64,000 nucleotides of DNA from Bacillus sp. AFS037270 (GCF_002585305.1 NZ_NUNF01000034.1:23129-87128), one strand, 5' to 3'; shown: positions 26,060 to 35,941, counted from the stretch's first letter. The notes: a model not told the origin generated them from the sequence alone. Made by a program: numbers and translations.

Positions 26060-27376
26060 TTACCATAATGGCCTTACTGCTTTAAACGAATCCTTTGACA
26101 TATCCAATGGCCAAAAGACGCCATGATCATGCATCAGTTCTATTTCCTGATCTGAAAAATGCAGGATTTCTTTTAACACATAATCATTGTCTTCTCCCAT
26201 TAATGGAGCAGATTTATGAATATAAGGAGAGGATTCGGACATTTTAATCGGAATACCTTCTACTAATCTTTCACCTAAAAGTGGATGGTTAATAGGTTCA
26301 AACAGGCCTCTAAACTGTAATTGAGCGTCCGTTTCAATGATATCTTCATTTTGTTGAACCGCGGCGGCAACCAGGTCATATTTCTGTAATTTCTCCATGA
26401 TTTCATATTTCGTAAACCTGCTTGTATACTCTTCAATAAACTGATCTAACTCATCCTGATGTTGAATACGCCCATTGAGGTCTGCAAATCTCTCATCATT
26501 CACCCATTCCGGCTGACCGATTGCCGCTTTAAATCTTTCCCATTCATTGTTATCGTAAATGGCGATCACACAATAATCATTCGCGTCATCACCCGAACAA
26601 CGGTAAGTGTTTTGCGGACAAGCAGCAGGTCCTCTAAAGTCGATTTTGTTAAAATCAGCTGAAAGGACAGAACGATTACCGGTTGGATGTGAGGAACGGC
26701 AATTAACAAAATAATTTAATAAATTGGTACCAACCAAAGGCAATGCGGTTTCTACTTGAGAGATATCAATATATTGACCTTCCCCTGTTCGTTTTTTATG
26801 GAACAATGCCGTTAAGACGGAATAGGCACCTGTATATCCGGCAACAATATCCAAAATCGAATAGCCCCAGCCGCTTGGATGTGTATCAGGCAAGCCGGAG
26901 ATATAAGTCATGCCGGATAGAGCGGCAGCTGTCGGACCCCATGTCCCATAATTTTTTTGTCTTCCGGTATGGCCTAATCCGGAAATACTCATATAAATAA
27001 TTCCTTCATTTATTTCTTTCAAAGAGTCATAATCCAATCCCCATTTTTCAAAAACGCCAGCACTAAAGTTCTCTGTAATAACATCTGACTTTCGAATTAA
27101 ATCTTTCACAATATTCATGCCTTCAGCGGATTTGATATTAATGGTAAAGCTTCTTTTTCCAACATTTAAACTGTTAAAAAACGCACCGTTATCCAAGCCA
27201 GGTTCATCCTCCTTGGCATACATGGAAAACCGCATCATATCAGGTGTCTTTGGCCATTCTACCTTAATGACCTCTGCCCCCATGGCTGCTAGAATTCTCG
27301 TTGTCGTCGAACCGGAAACACTCCAGGTAAAATCAAGAACTCTGATACCAGTTAAGAGATCCTGTTGGATGTTCAT
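26060..27376 (-). CDS. Class III CoA transferase (CaiB/BaiF family), second of a pair
   Basis: A protein of about 438 residues with LLTGIRVLDFTWSVSGSTTT, MGAEVIKVEWP and SAGVFEKWGLDYDSL typical of the family. The start at 27376 follows GGAGGG and lies one base after the stop of the DUF35 gene, so translation is coupled. Together with 24838-26043 it probably makes a two-subunit CoA transferase that activates an acid for the thiolase-like step upstream in the operon. The longer length than its partner is also usual in such pairs. Confidence 0.88.
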   Translation of the reverse strand: MNIQQDLLTGIRVLDFTWSVSGSTTTRILAAMGAEVIKVEWPKTPDMMRFSMYAKEDEPGLDNGAFFNSLNVGKRSFTINIKSAEGMNIVKDLIRKSDVITENFSAGVFEKWGLDYDSLKEINEGIIYMSISGLGHTGRQKNYGTWGPTAAALSGMTYISGLPDTHPSGWGYSILDIVAGYTGAYSVLTALFHKKRTGEGQYIDISQVETALPLVGTNLLNYFVNCRSSHPTGNRSVLSADFNKIDFRGPAACPQNTYRCSGDDANDYCVIAIYDNNEWERFKAAIGQPEWVNDERFADLNGRIQHQDELDQFIEEYTSRFTKYEIMEKLQKYDLVAAAVQQNEDIIETDAQLQFRGLFEPINHPLLGERLVEGIPIKMSESSPYIHKSAPLMGEDNDYVLKEILHFSDQEIELMHDHGVFWPLDMSKDSFKAVRPLW

Positions 27377-27377
27377 G

Positions 27378-27830
27378 TTAATTCCCTCCATTCACAGGCT
27401 TCCATTGAACCAACGTCACTTCATCATCCACTTTTTCAAACACCGCTTCCATTTCCATACCTATTTTTACTTTTGTAGGGTCCATTCCAACGGTATTGCC
27501 AAGAAATCTGACTCCGTCTCCTACATCCACTACAACAAGAGCATATGGAACCTGATCATTAAAATATGGATAAAAGGATCGATGAACAATATTAAACGTG
27601 TAAATAACCCCTCTTGTCCCTACCTCAACCCACCTTACCTCAGCGCCAGGTTCATGCGGCGATAAAAATCTCGGCGGCCATATTTTCTTTTCGGTAGCGG
27701 TACATTCCTGTACAAATAACTTTCCTTCTTTTGTTCCTTCCCAAAAAGGTTTATATAAATTCCAATCACGTGACCAATCAGAATCTCTATTTGGTAATGG
27801 TCTAATAATCTGCATTTCTACTTGATTCAT
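27378..27830 (-). CDS. DUF35 OB-fold protein, partner of the thiolase
   Basis: The 150-residue protein contains an N-terminal helix region (FWEGTKEGKLFVQEC), a degenerate zinc ribbon with only one of the usual four Cys (ECTATEKKIWPPR), and a C-terminal OB-fold (GVIYTFNIVHRSFYPYF, VPYALVVVDVGDGVRFLGN). DUF35 proteins bind SCP2/thiolase-type enzymes and form the acyl-CoA site, as in BbsA-BbsB and ChsH2-Ltp2. It sits between the thiolase-like gene and the CoA transferases, as expected for such a complex. Loss of the Cys ligands suggests that no zinc is bound. Confidence 0.85.
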   Translation of the reverse strand: MNQVEMQIIRPLPNRDSDWSRDWNLYKPFWEGTKEGKLFVQECTATEKKIWPPRFLSPHEPGAEVRWVEVGTRGVIYTFNIVHRSFYPYFNDQVPYALVVVDVGDGVRFLGNTVGMDPTKVKIGMEMEAVFEKVDDEVTLVQWKPVNGGN

Positions 27831-27853
27831 ATGACAACCCCTCTTTCAAAAAA

Positions 27854-29032
27854 TTAATTGTGTAAAATGGCAATGGATCCGTCACCCATATCGCCATATC
27901 CTGTCACTAACCCTATTTTTGCATCCTGTACCTGTGCAGCTCCTGCTTCGCCTCGTAACTGATGGACCGCTTCTACCACATGATTAATTCCGACAATATG
28001 TGCCTGTGATAATAAGCCGCCATGTGTATTAATCGGCAATTGTCCGCCATACGTAATTCGTCCATTTTTGACAAACTCAGGCGCTTCTCCTCTTTCACAA
28101 AAGCCCATTTCTTCAATTTGTCGTAAGACGATAAACGTAAAGCAGTCATAGATTTCAGCAAAATCGATCTCATCTCTTGAGATTCCGGCCATTTCAAAAG
28201 CTCTTGGTGCTGCATATTTAATTCCCATATCCAAAATGTCAGGACGCGTTGGCATATCATCAGGCTGATTCGGATGACCTTCTGCTATGCCGGCAATATA
28301 TATTGGCTTTTTGAAACGGTGGGCATTGCGTTTAGATGTGACAATGACAGCGCCAGCACCATCTACCTCTAAAGAACAATCGAATAATCGGAAAGGAGTA
28401 ACCAGCATCGGGGAGTTTTGATAGTCTTCCTCTGTCATCACTCTCCCTTTCATATAGGCTTTACTGTTATTATGAGCATGCTCCCGGCACGTCATGGCCA
28501 CAATTTGCATGCCGATTGGGTCTGGATTATATTGGTAAAACCAGCGGTTCGCATGAAGAGAGAAATACTGCATCGGAACCATTAATCCATATGGGTATTC
28601 CATATTATCCCGATACTCTGGATTTGGCATAATTGTATTATTAAAGTCTAGTATTCTCGGATCCGTTCCTCCTAATCTCGGTCCAGAAAATCCTTTTTGC
28701 CCTGTAGTGACAACCACATATTCTGCTACACCATGTTCTACAGCAAGAGCAGCCTGCTGAATCGCGGCAATCGCACTGGCTCCTCCCATTTCACTTCTGC
28801 CGCTGAACTTAAGTTCTTTTATTCCTAAACCTGCAACCAAATCTTCACAGCGGACATTATATCTCCATGGATTAATGACACCATCAATCTCAGAAGGATG
28901 AATCCCGGCATCTTGACAAGCGTTCACCGCTGCTTCCGTTAATAATTGTGTTAATGACTTATCTGTACCCCTTACAAAGTTTGTTTCACCTACTCCGACA
29001 ATGCACACTTGATCACTTAATAAACGTCTCAT
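27854..29032 (-). CDS. Thiolase-like protein (SCP2/lipid-transfer type)
   Basis: The 392-residue protein has the thiolase fold: CIVGVGETNFVRGTDKS, RSEMGGASAIAAIQQAALA, and the C-terminal INTHGGLLSQAHIVGINH. At the place of the catalytic Cys it has GGAS, so it lacks the classical thiolase nucleophile, as do lipid-transfer-type aldolases. It therefore might work as a thiolase-fold retro-aldolase or condense/cleave acyl-CoA with DUF35. It is the first gene of the minus-strand operon and is divergent from the regulator. Confidence 0.85.
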   Translation of the reverse strand: MRRLLSDQVCIVGVGETNFVRGTDKSLTQLLTEAAVNACQDAGIHPSEIDGVINPWRYNVRCEDLVAGLGIKELKFSGRSEMGGASAIAAIQQAALAVEHGVAEYVVVTTGQKGFSGPRLGGTDPRILDFNNTIMPNPEYRDNMEYPYGLMVPMQYFSLHANRWFYQYNPDPIGMQIVAMTCREHAHNNSKAYMKGRVMTEEDYQNSPMLVTPFRLFDCSLEVDGAGAVIVTSKRNAHRFKKPIYIAGIAEGHPNQPDDMPTRPDILDMGIKYAAPRAFEMAGISRDEIDFAEIYDCFTFIVLRQIEEMGFCERGEAPEFVKNGRITYGGQLPINTHGGLLSQAHIVGINHVVEAVHQLRGEAGAAQVQDAKIGLVTGYGDMGDGSIAILHN

Positions 29033-29180
29033 CTTTTATTCCCCTTTACGTTTAAATGAAAAACTTCATTTATTCTTGTCGTTTCTATCGTATGCCGAAA
29101 AACTATTCAGAAAATTAAATCTATATTAATATCTTATTTAGATAAGGACCCTGAAACAATTTACGATTAGGTAGGAAAAA

Positions 29181-29212
29181 TTCATTTTTACAGCCGAAAT
29201 GTACAGTTATTA
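29181..29212. promoter_or_regulatory. Shared upstream motif, copy B
   Basis: The 32 bases TTCATTTTTACAGCCGAAAT plus GTACAGTTATTA are the counterpart of 21604-21635. They lie in the divergent region between the thiolase-like gene and the regulator, about 70 bases before the regulator start. Confidence 0.6.
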
Positions 29213-29282
29213 ATTTTTAGAAAATTCAATCCGATTATGATAGTATAATAATCAATCATCTATTCGTATTGGAGGGTGAAAA

Positions 29283-31247
29283 ATGGCGATAAAAGCAAAC
29301 ACAATTACCTTGAGTGATTTATTTAAAGCAACCCCTGAGAAGGGCAACTTTCTTCAGTCTCATCGAATGTTTATTTCAAGCGCGGATGCTTGGGGAGCGT
29401 TAATCAAAGATTTAGTTTTAGCTTTAGGAATTGAAAGAGCCAAACGCTTTCTATTACGTTATGGATATCAATGCGGACGGCATGAAGCCTTAATACTGAA
29501 GGATATGTTTAATTGGGAAAATCAGAAAGAATGGATTATGGGCGGAGTCACGATGCATAACCTCTCGGGACGTTCATCATCGGTTCCCATAAAGGTTCAT
29601 ATCGATGCTGATAAAAAAGAACTTGATGTGGAAGGGTTTTGGCATGATTCTTATGAAGCGAAACAATATTTGCAGCACTTCCCCACTCATTCCGAACCTG
29701 TCTGCTACTTTTTAGAAGGATATGCAAGCGGCTACTGCAGCACCTCATTAGGAAAAAAAGTAGTATTTAAAGAAGTTGAGTGTATCGGAAAAGGGGATCC
29801 GCATTGCCATTTTATCGGAAAAACATTGGATCTTTGGGGAGATGATATTTCACCTGAATTGGTTGATTACGAACGTGAAGATATTGGAGACGAACTGGAT
29901 CAAGCACATAAACGAATCGAAAGACAGAGGGAAATATTAAAACGAATGAATTTGTTAAGCAACCAATTGACAGAAATTGTCTTACAAGGAAAAGGGCTTG
30001 ACTCAATCGCCCAGACACTTGGACGCAGCTTGAAATGCGGCATTGTTATATCCAACAAAGATTTTGAAACCCTGTCAAAATATGGAGATATATTAGATTA
30101 TTCCTTAAAAAACATTATCGAGAACAAGGTACATCTTCACTCATCAGACCAGGATAAAATCAATGAGATGTTACAACAGCGAGCCACTACTATCCAACTA
30201 AAATTTTTAAAGGAACAAGGATTCTCTTATTATCCGTTAATTACACCGATTATCGTACAAAACCGTGTATATGGTTATATTTCGATCATTAATAACTCAA
30301 AAGAAATGGAAGAACTAGAGTCTTCTTTTGCCGAGCGGGCAGCAAATATTTGTGCACTGCACATTCTAAATGAAAAAACCGCTATTGATACAGAGCAGCG
30401 AATGAAAGGAGAACTATTAGACGAGGTCTTACTAAAGCCAAATTTAGATGCTAACATTACGAAAAAATTATCTTTACTAGGCTATAAGATTAACAAACCT
30501 CATTATGTGTTTATTTTTCACTTACAAAATCAATCCTTTGATTTGCCAAAAGATGAATTTGTAAATGATGAAAAGGAAGTGATTATGAATATCCTTCGAA
30601 AATATTCATCTTCTATTGCAGGAGAAAATATACTAATCTCGCACTCGTTTGGACAGATTCAAGCACTTATTTCCGTAGATTTATTAAAGGCTTGCCATAT
30701 GAGCGAAGAAAAATTCGTGACATACATATTAAAAGAAGTAAAGCAGAAATTACCTTCAGCACAGCTACGTATTGGAATAAGCAATATATGTCCAAGTATT
30801 CATAGAACTCACGAAGGTTACAAACAAGCTAAAAAGGCATTAGAAATTGCTCAAATCAATATGCAAAAACAGCAAGTGTTCTTATTCTCGGCGATTGGAC
30901 ATATTTCCATTTTATTAGATGCCAGAAATCCGCAAGAATTAGAGAACTATGCCGATAACATTTTAGGTTCTATCTATGACTATGATATTCAGAAGTCCTC
31001 AGAACTGTTGAAAACTCTTTATTTTTATTTAAATAATGAATGCAATTTGCATAAAACCGCCCGTATCCTTAACCTGTCCATTGGCGGCATGCGTTACCGC
31101 CTTGCGAATTTAAAAGATAGATTTAACATTGATATGATGGATTCCGCTACACGACGTGAGGTACAAATGGCCTTAGATATATATGTTGCTTTTGGAAAAC
31201 TGCCTGACAGCTTACTGGAGCATGAGGAAGATACGATAGAATATTAA
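29283..31247 (+). CDS. Aromatic-responsive regulator: XylR-N, V4R and PucR-type HTH
   Basis: The 654-residue protein joins an N-terminal XylR-N-like activator domain (residues about 10-110, HRMFISSADAWGALIKDLV), a V4R small-molecule domain (about 130-185, EPVCYFLEGYASGYCS and ECIGKGDPHCHF), a coiled-coil linker, a GAF/CdaR-like middle and a C-terminal PucR helix-turn-helix (LHKTARILNLSIGGMRYRLA). XylR/DmpR proteins use the first two parts to sense aromatics but carry a sigma-54 ATPase; here that is replaced by a PucR output, so it should act with the usual sigma factor. It is divergent from the CoA-ester operon and probably controls the island. Confidence 0.9.
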   Translation: MAIKANTITLSDLFKATPEKGNFLQSHRMFISSADAWGALIKDLVLALGIERAKRFLLRYGYQCGRHEALILKDMFNWENQKEWIMGGVTMHNLSGRSSSVPIKVHIDADKKELDVEGFWHDSYEAKQYLQHFPTHSEPVCYFLEGYASGYCSTSLGKKVVFKEVECIGKGDPHCHFIGKTLDLWGDDISPELVDYEREDIGDELDQAHKRIERQREILKRMNLLSNQLTEIVLQGKGLDSIAQTLGRSLKCGIVISNKDFETLSKYGDILDYSLKNIIENKVHLHSSDQDKINEMLQQRATTIQLKFLKEQGFSYYPLITPIIVQNRVYGYISIINNSKEMEELESSFAERAANICALHILNEKTAIDTEQRMKGELLDEVLLKPNLDANITKKLSLLGYKINKPHYVFIFHLQNQSFDLPKDEFVNDEKEVIMNILRKYSSSIAGENILISHSFGQIQALISVDLLKACHMSEEKFVTYILKEVKQKLPSAQLRIGISNICPSIHRTHEGYKQAKKALEIAQINMQKQQVFLFSAIGHISILLDARNPQELENYADNILGSIYDYDIQKSSELLKTLYFYLNNECNLHKTARILNLSIGGMRYRLANLKDRFNIDMMDSATRREVQMALDIYVAFGKLPDSLLEHEEDTIEY

Positions 31248-31278
31248 TTTTTCCTCTCATTAGACCGAATCCTATAAA

Positions 31279-31310
31279 AAATGTCCTTCATCGTTTGATG
31301 AAGGACATTT
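31279..31310. terminator. Bidirectional terminator between regulator and MFS gene
   Basis: AAATGTCCTTCATC and GATGAAGGACATTT form a perfect 14-bp stem with a 4-base loop. A- and T-rich flanks suit the two convergent genes. Confidence 0.85.
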
Positions 31311-31349
31311 CTTTACCATTTCTTAAGGAAGCCTGTTTTTAAACAACTA

Positions 31350-32705
31350 TTATGCTTTTACATCTTCCGGAGTTTTTACGATCAATCCACTTTCACGGCC
31401 TGCACTTACTGTACCTTCTTGTTCAGTTGCTAGATTCTTAAGTTTGTATGTACCAATCAGGCCAAGAATAGACACAACCGCGATATAAATTCCAAGTGAC
31501 CAAATTGTACCTGTTTCCTGTATCAAATACGTACAAACCATTGGAGCAATCCCTCCTGCAAAGATGGCAGGGATTTGCGTACCTAGTGAAGCACCGCTAT
31601 AGCGTAAGCGGGCAGGGAATGCCTGTGAAGCTAAAGCTGGAAGTGCACCTGTCTGCATACAAAATGGAACCATAGAAATAATCATAGCAGCTGCGATGAG
31701 AGCTTGTACACCTGTATTAACTAACCCAACAAATACAAATCCCCAAATCAGTGTGGCAGCGATCCCCATCCTAGACATACGTTTAATTCCAACCTTATCA
31801 GAAAGGTAGCCAAAGAGCGGGATGAAAATACATAATAAGAAGCTTGCTCCGGTATTCGCATTGACCATAAAGGACGAACTCACATGATAATTATTAATAC
31901 TGTAATTAATCAAGAATGTTGTATAGATAGCAAACGGCGTATGTTCAGCTAATTTAACTAATGCTGAATAAAGTATCTGTTTTGGATGTTTTTTCATAAC
32001 ATCTAGAATTGGCAGTTTTGAAACACTTTCGCCATCTTGAACTTTGCGGAAGGATGGTGTTTCATCGATCTTTGAGCGAATAATAAGCCCTGCCACTAAT
32101 AGCAATAAACTGGCTAAAAACGGAATTCTCCATCCCCATACGTAGAAATTGTCCCCACCTAGAGTAATAAACAACCCTATTATCGCAGAAGAAAGTAACA
32201 TTCCCGCTCCTACTCCAGCATTTGGGATACTAGCCATAAATCCTTGCTGCTTTTTCTTTCCCCATTCCATTGATAATAGGATAGCTCCTGCCCATTCGCC
32301 TCCAACGCCAATTCCTTGAATTAATCTCATCAACACAAGCAGGATGGGAGCCCATATTCCAATCGTGTCATAGCCTGGTATTAATCCCATTGCGGCACTG
32401 CTCAAACCCATCATCCATAAGGTAACAATTAATGCTTTCTTTCGTCCAATTCGATCCCCAAAATGTCCAAAGATAATCGCTCCTATCGGTCTTGCTAAGA
32501 AACCAGAGGCAAAAGTAGCGAATGACAGGATCGTTGCGATAAACGGGTCTGTATTCGGAAAAAATAGTTTTGGAAAAATGACAGCTGAAGCAGTAGCATA
32601 AAGCGAAAAGTCATACCATTCGATAATCGCACCAGAGGTAGATCCAATTAGTGCCCTTCTTGACATTTTTTTTTGTGAAATTTCATTTGCATGAATGCTA
32701 GTCAT
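31350..32705 (-). CDS. MFS metabolite:H+ symporter (KgtP/ShiA-like)
   Basis: The 451-residue, 12-helix carrier has the family marks SGAIIEWYDFSLYATAS in helix 1, FGHFGDRIGRKKALI between helices 2 and 3 and RLIQGIGVGGEWAGAILLSMEW in helix 4. Metabolite:H+ symporters take up organic acids such as alpha-ketoglutarate, shikimate or aromatic acids. It closes the aromatic island and is convergent with the regulator. A strong inverted repeat about 170 bases upstream may be its operator. Confidence 0.9.
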   Translation of the reverse strand: MTSIHANEISQKKMSRRALIGSTSGAIIEWYDFSLYATASAVIFPKLFFPNTDPFIATILSFATFASGFLARPIGAIIFGHFGDRIGRKKALIVTLWMMGLSSAAMGLIPGYDTIGIWAPILLVLMRLIQGIGVGGEWAGAILLSMEWGKKKQQGFMASIPNAGVGAGMLLSSAIIGLFITLGGDNFYVWGWRIPFLASLLLLVAGLIIRSKIDETPSFRKVQDGESVSKLPILDVMKKHPKQILYSALVKLAEHTPFAIYTTFLINYSINNYHVSSSFMVNANTGASFLLCIFIPLFGYLSDKVGIKRMSRMGIAATLIWGFVFVGLVNTGVQALIAAAMIISMVPFCMQTGALPALASQAFPARLRYSGASLGTQIPAIFAGGIAPMVCTYLIQETGTIWSLGIYIAVVSILGLIGTYKLKNLATEQEGTVSAGRESGLIVKTPEDVKA

Positions 32706-32867
32706 TATTTACACCTCCGATAGATTCCAATTGCGGGCAAGGCTACCCCCATTTCTTAACAAACCTCTCATGACCTTTCTTTTTCTATTAGAACAACTAT
32801 TTTAGATTCATACCTCCTTTTTTCCACTATGACTATGTTGTAAATAGATTATACAGAAAATTTAATC

Positions 32868-32902
32868 AATTTGTATCCTGCAGAACCTGCAGGAAAAATT
32901 TA
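32868..32902. promoter_or_regulatory. Inverted repeat operator candidate upstream of the MFS gene
   Basis: TCCTGCAG (32876-32883) and CTGCAGGA (32887-32894) are perfect arms with a 3-base centre, extended by partly matching A/T arms to about 16 bp each. The site is suited to a dimeric repressor or activator. Confidence 0.6.
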
Positions 32903-33145
32903 ATTATTCTGTACCATTAAGTTAGAAGCAACCAATTCCACTGCTTTCTAAATATGGTTTTTTCCTGATATTTATTGTTTGATAACAGTCTGACTTTTAT
33001 CGTTTAATCTCAGAAAAGGATACTCCATCCGCAGGTAAAAGAACGCGACAATTGGCCCCAGCTAAACGGCCATAATTAGAGTCCCAACTGCAACGCTTAA
33101 AATCGAAACTAATTCTCCCACCAATACACTCCTGCACAATCCTTA

Positions 33146-33182
33146 ACAAAAATGCATCCTTCTTTTCCAAGAAAGATGCATT
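33146..33182 (-). terminator. Urease operon terminator
   Basis: AATGCATC..TTCTT pairs with AAGAA..GATGCATT, and five T follow on the minus strand. It starts 9 bases after the ureD stop. Confidence 0.85.
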
Positions 33183-33190
33183 CCACAACC

Positions 33191-34006
33191 TTAGTATTTC
33201 CTCCATCTAACAACATCCTTCGCCAACAACTGATGTCTGGCCCATCCATGCGCATGAGTAATCATTTTCTCAATCATACCTGTTGTACGGGCCAGCACCC
33301 TCAAAATCACTCCGCCCTCCAGCAAAGAGGACAATCCGAAACGAACGTCTTCCTGAATATCCTCCATGACTTCATATAAACCATCCAAAAAACCTTTATC
33401 CGCTTGATCATGAAGGATGAGGAAGGTCCCAACATGGGTATACCCCTCCATTTGCATAATCCCGTTCAACTGATCATCCGGCTCAAGCAGCAAATGATCA
33501 AATAAAACGAGCTTGTCATTTTTATAGACTTTTAATTTCGAACGGATCCAGTCATAGCGAAACAAGCTCCCATCCTCTGCCCATCCAGGTGTGATTATAT
33601 CGCTATAAAAAAAAACAGCTTCCTCCTCCATCCGAACATTGGTTTCTTGAATAAAACGCGCACCCTCATAAGCGATTAATGAATCCGGCAAATATTCAAG
33701 CACACTTCCCTTGCCCACTTTCAAATTTGTTTGCTGAACAACAGGGTTTTTCGGCGTTTTATATACTTTTGTAGCGGATTGCGTAGTGACTGCCAATTCC
33801 GCTCCCGCCTCAACTGAAAGGTCAGTCAAATAGGTATCGCCGTCGACATAGCCGCCCCCAACATGAATCAGATAAACGGTTGGCACATCCTCCTCCAGGT
33901 AAACCGGGCGAGTGAATTTCAATGCCCCTTCATAATAACAGCTGGATACAATACTTTTGGACTGCCTTCTGACCGCAGAAAGCTCCAATACGCCGGTATA
34001 GCTCAT
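33191..34006 (-). CDS. ureD: Urease accessory protein UreD
   Basis: The 271-residue protein shows the UreD features [31 protein letters not shown] and [20 protein letters not shown]. UreD scaffolds the UreABC apoprotein and, with UreF and UreG, loads nickel. It is the last gene of the operon and overlaps ureG by four bases (ATGA). The position after ureG fits the common Bacillus order ABCEFGD. Confidence 0.95.
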   Translation of the reverse strand: MSYTGVLELSAVRRQSKSIVSSCYYEGALKFTRPVYLEEDVPTVYLIHVGGGYVDGDTYLTDLSVEAGAELAVTTQSATKVYKTPKNPVVQQTNLKVGKGSVLEYLPDSLIAYEGARFIQETNVRMEEEAVFFYSDIITPGWAEDGSLFRYDWIRSKLKVYKNDKLVLFDHLLLEPDDQLNGIMQMEGYTHVGTFLILHDQADKGFLDGLYEVMEDIQEDVRFGLSSLLEGGVILRVLARTTGMIEKMITHAHGWARHQLLAKDVVRWRKY

Positions 34007-34617
34007 GCCTCCAATCCCATAAATAGAGCTTGTTTTTTAATCCAATCGATCACTTGATCAAGGCCTGTTCCATCTTTTAAATTTGTAAAAATAAAAGGCT
34101 TGTCCCCTCTCGCATCGATCGTGTCCCGCTCCATGATTTCCAGACTTGCCCCAACGTAAGGCGCCAAATCAATTTTGTTGATGATGAATAAGTCTGACTT
34201 AATCATCCCTTGTCCGCCTTTGCGCGGAATTTTTTCTCCTTGGGCCACATCAATAATATAAATGGAGAAATCAACAAGCTCTGGACTGAATGTTGCCGCT
34301 AAATTATCGCCACCGCTTTCGACAAAGATCAATTCAACATCAGGGTGTCTTTCTTTCAATTCATCGATGGCCGCAAAATTCATCGAGGCATCCTCACGAA
34401 TCGCCGTATGCGGACAACCGCCAGTTTCCACCCCGATTACCCGATCCTGTGGCAGCACTCCGTTTTTCATGAGAAATAACGCATCTTCCTTTGTATAGAT
34501 GTCATTCGTGACAACGGCCATGCTCAGTTCTTCGTGCATCGCCCGCGTTAATTTTTCCACAAGCATCGTTTTTCCTGCGCCAACAGGTCCTCCAATTCCA
34601 ATACGTACTGGTTCCAT
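34003..34617 (-). CDS. ureG: Urease accessory GTPase UreG
   Basis: The start [17 protein letters not shown] at 34617 follows AGAGGG; the longer open frame is not supported. The 204-residue length matches the family. [11 protein letters not shown] is the P-loop, [15 protein letters not shown] carries the nickel-binding CPH motif, and FIINKIDLA is the guanine-specificity motif. GTP hydrolysis drives nickel insertion into urease. Confidence 0.96.
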   Translation of the reverse strand: MEPVRIGIGGPVGAGKTMLVEKLTRAMHEELSMAVVTNDIYTKEDALFLMKNGVLPQDRVIGVETGGCPHTAIREDASMNFAAIDELKERHPDVELIFVESGGDNLAATFSPELVDFSIYIIDVAQGEKIPRKGGQGMIKSDLFIINKIDLAPYVGASLEIMERDTIDARGDKPFIFTNLKDGTGLDQVIDWIKKQALFMGLEA

Positions 34618-34645
34618 TCTCAACATCCCTCTTTTTCTAAAAAAT

Positions 34646-35332
34646 TTAAGACATAAACAAGCGTACATGTAATCGTTCATGACGCATTTGGGCAATTTCC
34701 AATCCAGGGCTGACCGCCCCAAGATCATCCTTAGACAACAACAAAATCTTCCGAACGGCTTTCTTTAAAAGCCGCTGGATGTTGACCAACAGCTTTTGAC
34801 CATCGGTCTGGCCGAGGGGAATGCCGCGGACTGCGTTTTGAATCAATGAAGAAACAGCTCCATATAAATACGCGCCAGTGGCAGTTTCTTTTCCCACTTG
34901 TAAGTGGCAGGCAACGATCGAAAAAACCAAGGCAGAATGTCCATAGGCCTGCTTTTCTTTGATTTTATCGAGATAATCATCGAGAATCGGTGATGGATAA
35001 AGACCGGCACATAGTTTTGCCATTCGTTCACCAATTCGGCGATTTCCGATCCTCGTTTCTTCCGCAAGGCACGCAGCAAATAATAATTGATCCAGCTCGA
35101 AAAGATCCGCCATCCTGTTTTGCTCGACCGCTTCAAAAGCAAGCCGGCACACCAGTCCCTCGACAAAAACAAGCTGTTTTTCGATATATACGATGATCGC
35201 TTCAGAAAAGCTTTTCGTATCCGTAATGACTTGTTCCTGAATGTAGGTTTCCAATCCGAACGAATGCGAAAAGGCTCCGGATGGAAAGTTGGAATCACAC
35301 AACTGAAGAAGCGGAAACAATTCTTTAATCAT
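34646..35332 (-). CDS. ureF: Urease accessory protein UreF
   Basis: The family start [20 protein letters not shown] is present, with GLETYI after it. Two starts are possible: ATG at 35332, which overlaps the ureE stop and gives the usual 228-residue length, or ATG at 35359, which has an AAAGG site and gives nine more residues. I chose the first because of the family N-terminus and coupling. UreF works with UreD and UreG during nickel loading. Confidence 0.92.
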   Translation of the reverse strand: MIKELFPLLQLCDSNFPSGAFSHSFGLETYIQEQVITDTKSFSEAIIVYIEKQLVFVEGLVCRLAFEAVEQNRMADLFELDQLLFAACLAEETRIGNRRIGERMAKLCAGLYPSPILDDYLDKIKEKQAYGHSALVFSIVACHLQVGKETATGAYLYGAVSSLIQNAVRGIPLGQTDGQKLLVNIQRLLKKAVRKILLLSKDDLGAVSPGLEIAQMRHERLHVRLFMS

Positions 35333-35771
35333 GGCGGTGTCCAATATGGCGAAACGCATGTTTTACCTTTCGATTTTCCCGCTTAAAAGGAATTTCTAAT
35401 TGCTGGAGAAGCTCTTCGACCAAATAATCATACTGAACAAGCATTTCATTTCCTTCAAATTGGGCCGGGAGATGACGGTTCCCCAGCTGGTGGGCAATTT
35501 CCCCCATCTGCTTGATCGACGTTGGCTGGATCACCAACAAGTCATCATCTTTAACGGAGATTACGACCATATTTCGTTCATCTATATATAAGACATCACC
35601 GTCGATTAAGTCACGATTGTCTTTTAAGCGAATCCCAATCTCCTTGCCATGGTCGGTGACAACACGCTGAATCCGTTTAACCAAGTCATCGCTGTTCAAG
35701 TACACCCGTTCTGTATGCGGTGCTTTTTTTTCTATTGTCGCAACATTTCCAATTACTTTTTCAATAATCAT
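35325..35771 (-). CDS. ureE: Urease nickel metallochaperone UreE
   Basis: The 148-residue protein has the UreE N-terminal domain ([16 protein letters not shown]) and the nickel-domain motif [19 protein letters not shown], with the conserved His of GNRH. The tail ends [11 protein letters not shown], a modest His cluster rather than a long His tract. It delivers nickel to UreG/UreF/UreD. The 170-base gap to ureC contains a repeated TTTGGCGAA element but no gene. Confidence 0.94.
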   Translation of the reverse strand: MIIEKVIGNVATIEKKAPHTERVYLNSDDLVKRIQRVVTDHGKEIGIRLKDNRDLIDGDVLYIDERNMVVISVKDDDLLVIQPTSIKQMGEIAHQLGNRHLPAQFEGNEMLVQYDYLVEELLQQLEIPFKRENRKVKHAFRHIGHRHD

Positions 35772-35941
35772 TTTTTTCTCTCCTTAAAAAAGAAATAGAG
35801 TAGGGCGTTACAGGAATGAATTTCGCCAAACTTGGTGAATATTTTGCGAAAAAAGAATTTATTTCGCCAAACACAAAAAATAGAACGCTTCAACCAAGTA
35901 AGGATCGTTGTACCTTACCGGGTTTCGGCAACTCAAACACC

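Noticed and set aside
29101..29282. Sigma-54 promoter before the XylR-N-type regulator or the thiolase gene
   Set aside because: The sensor domains suggested it, but I saw no GG/GC pair with 12-base spacing there, and the regulator lacks the sigma-54 ATPase.
32997..33206. 69-codon minus-strand frame after ureD
   Set aside because: It overlaps the ureD end and passes through the urease terminator hairpin. No family pattern or ribosome binding site.
34843..35298. 151-codon frame overlapping ureF in another frame
   Set aside because: UreF is certain from its N-terminal motif; the second frame is a shadow.
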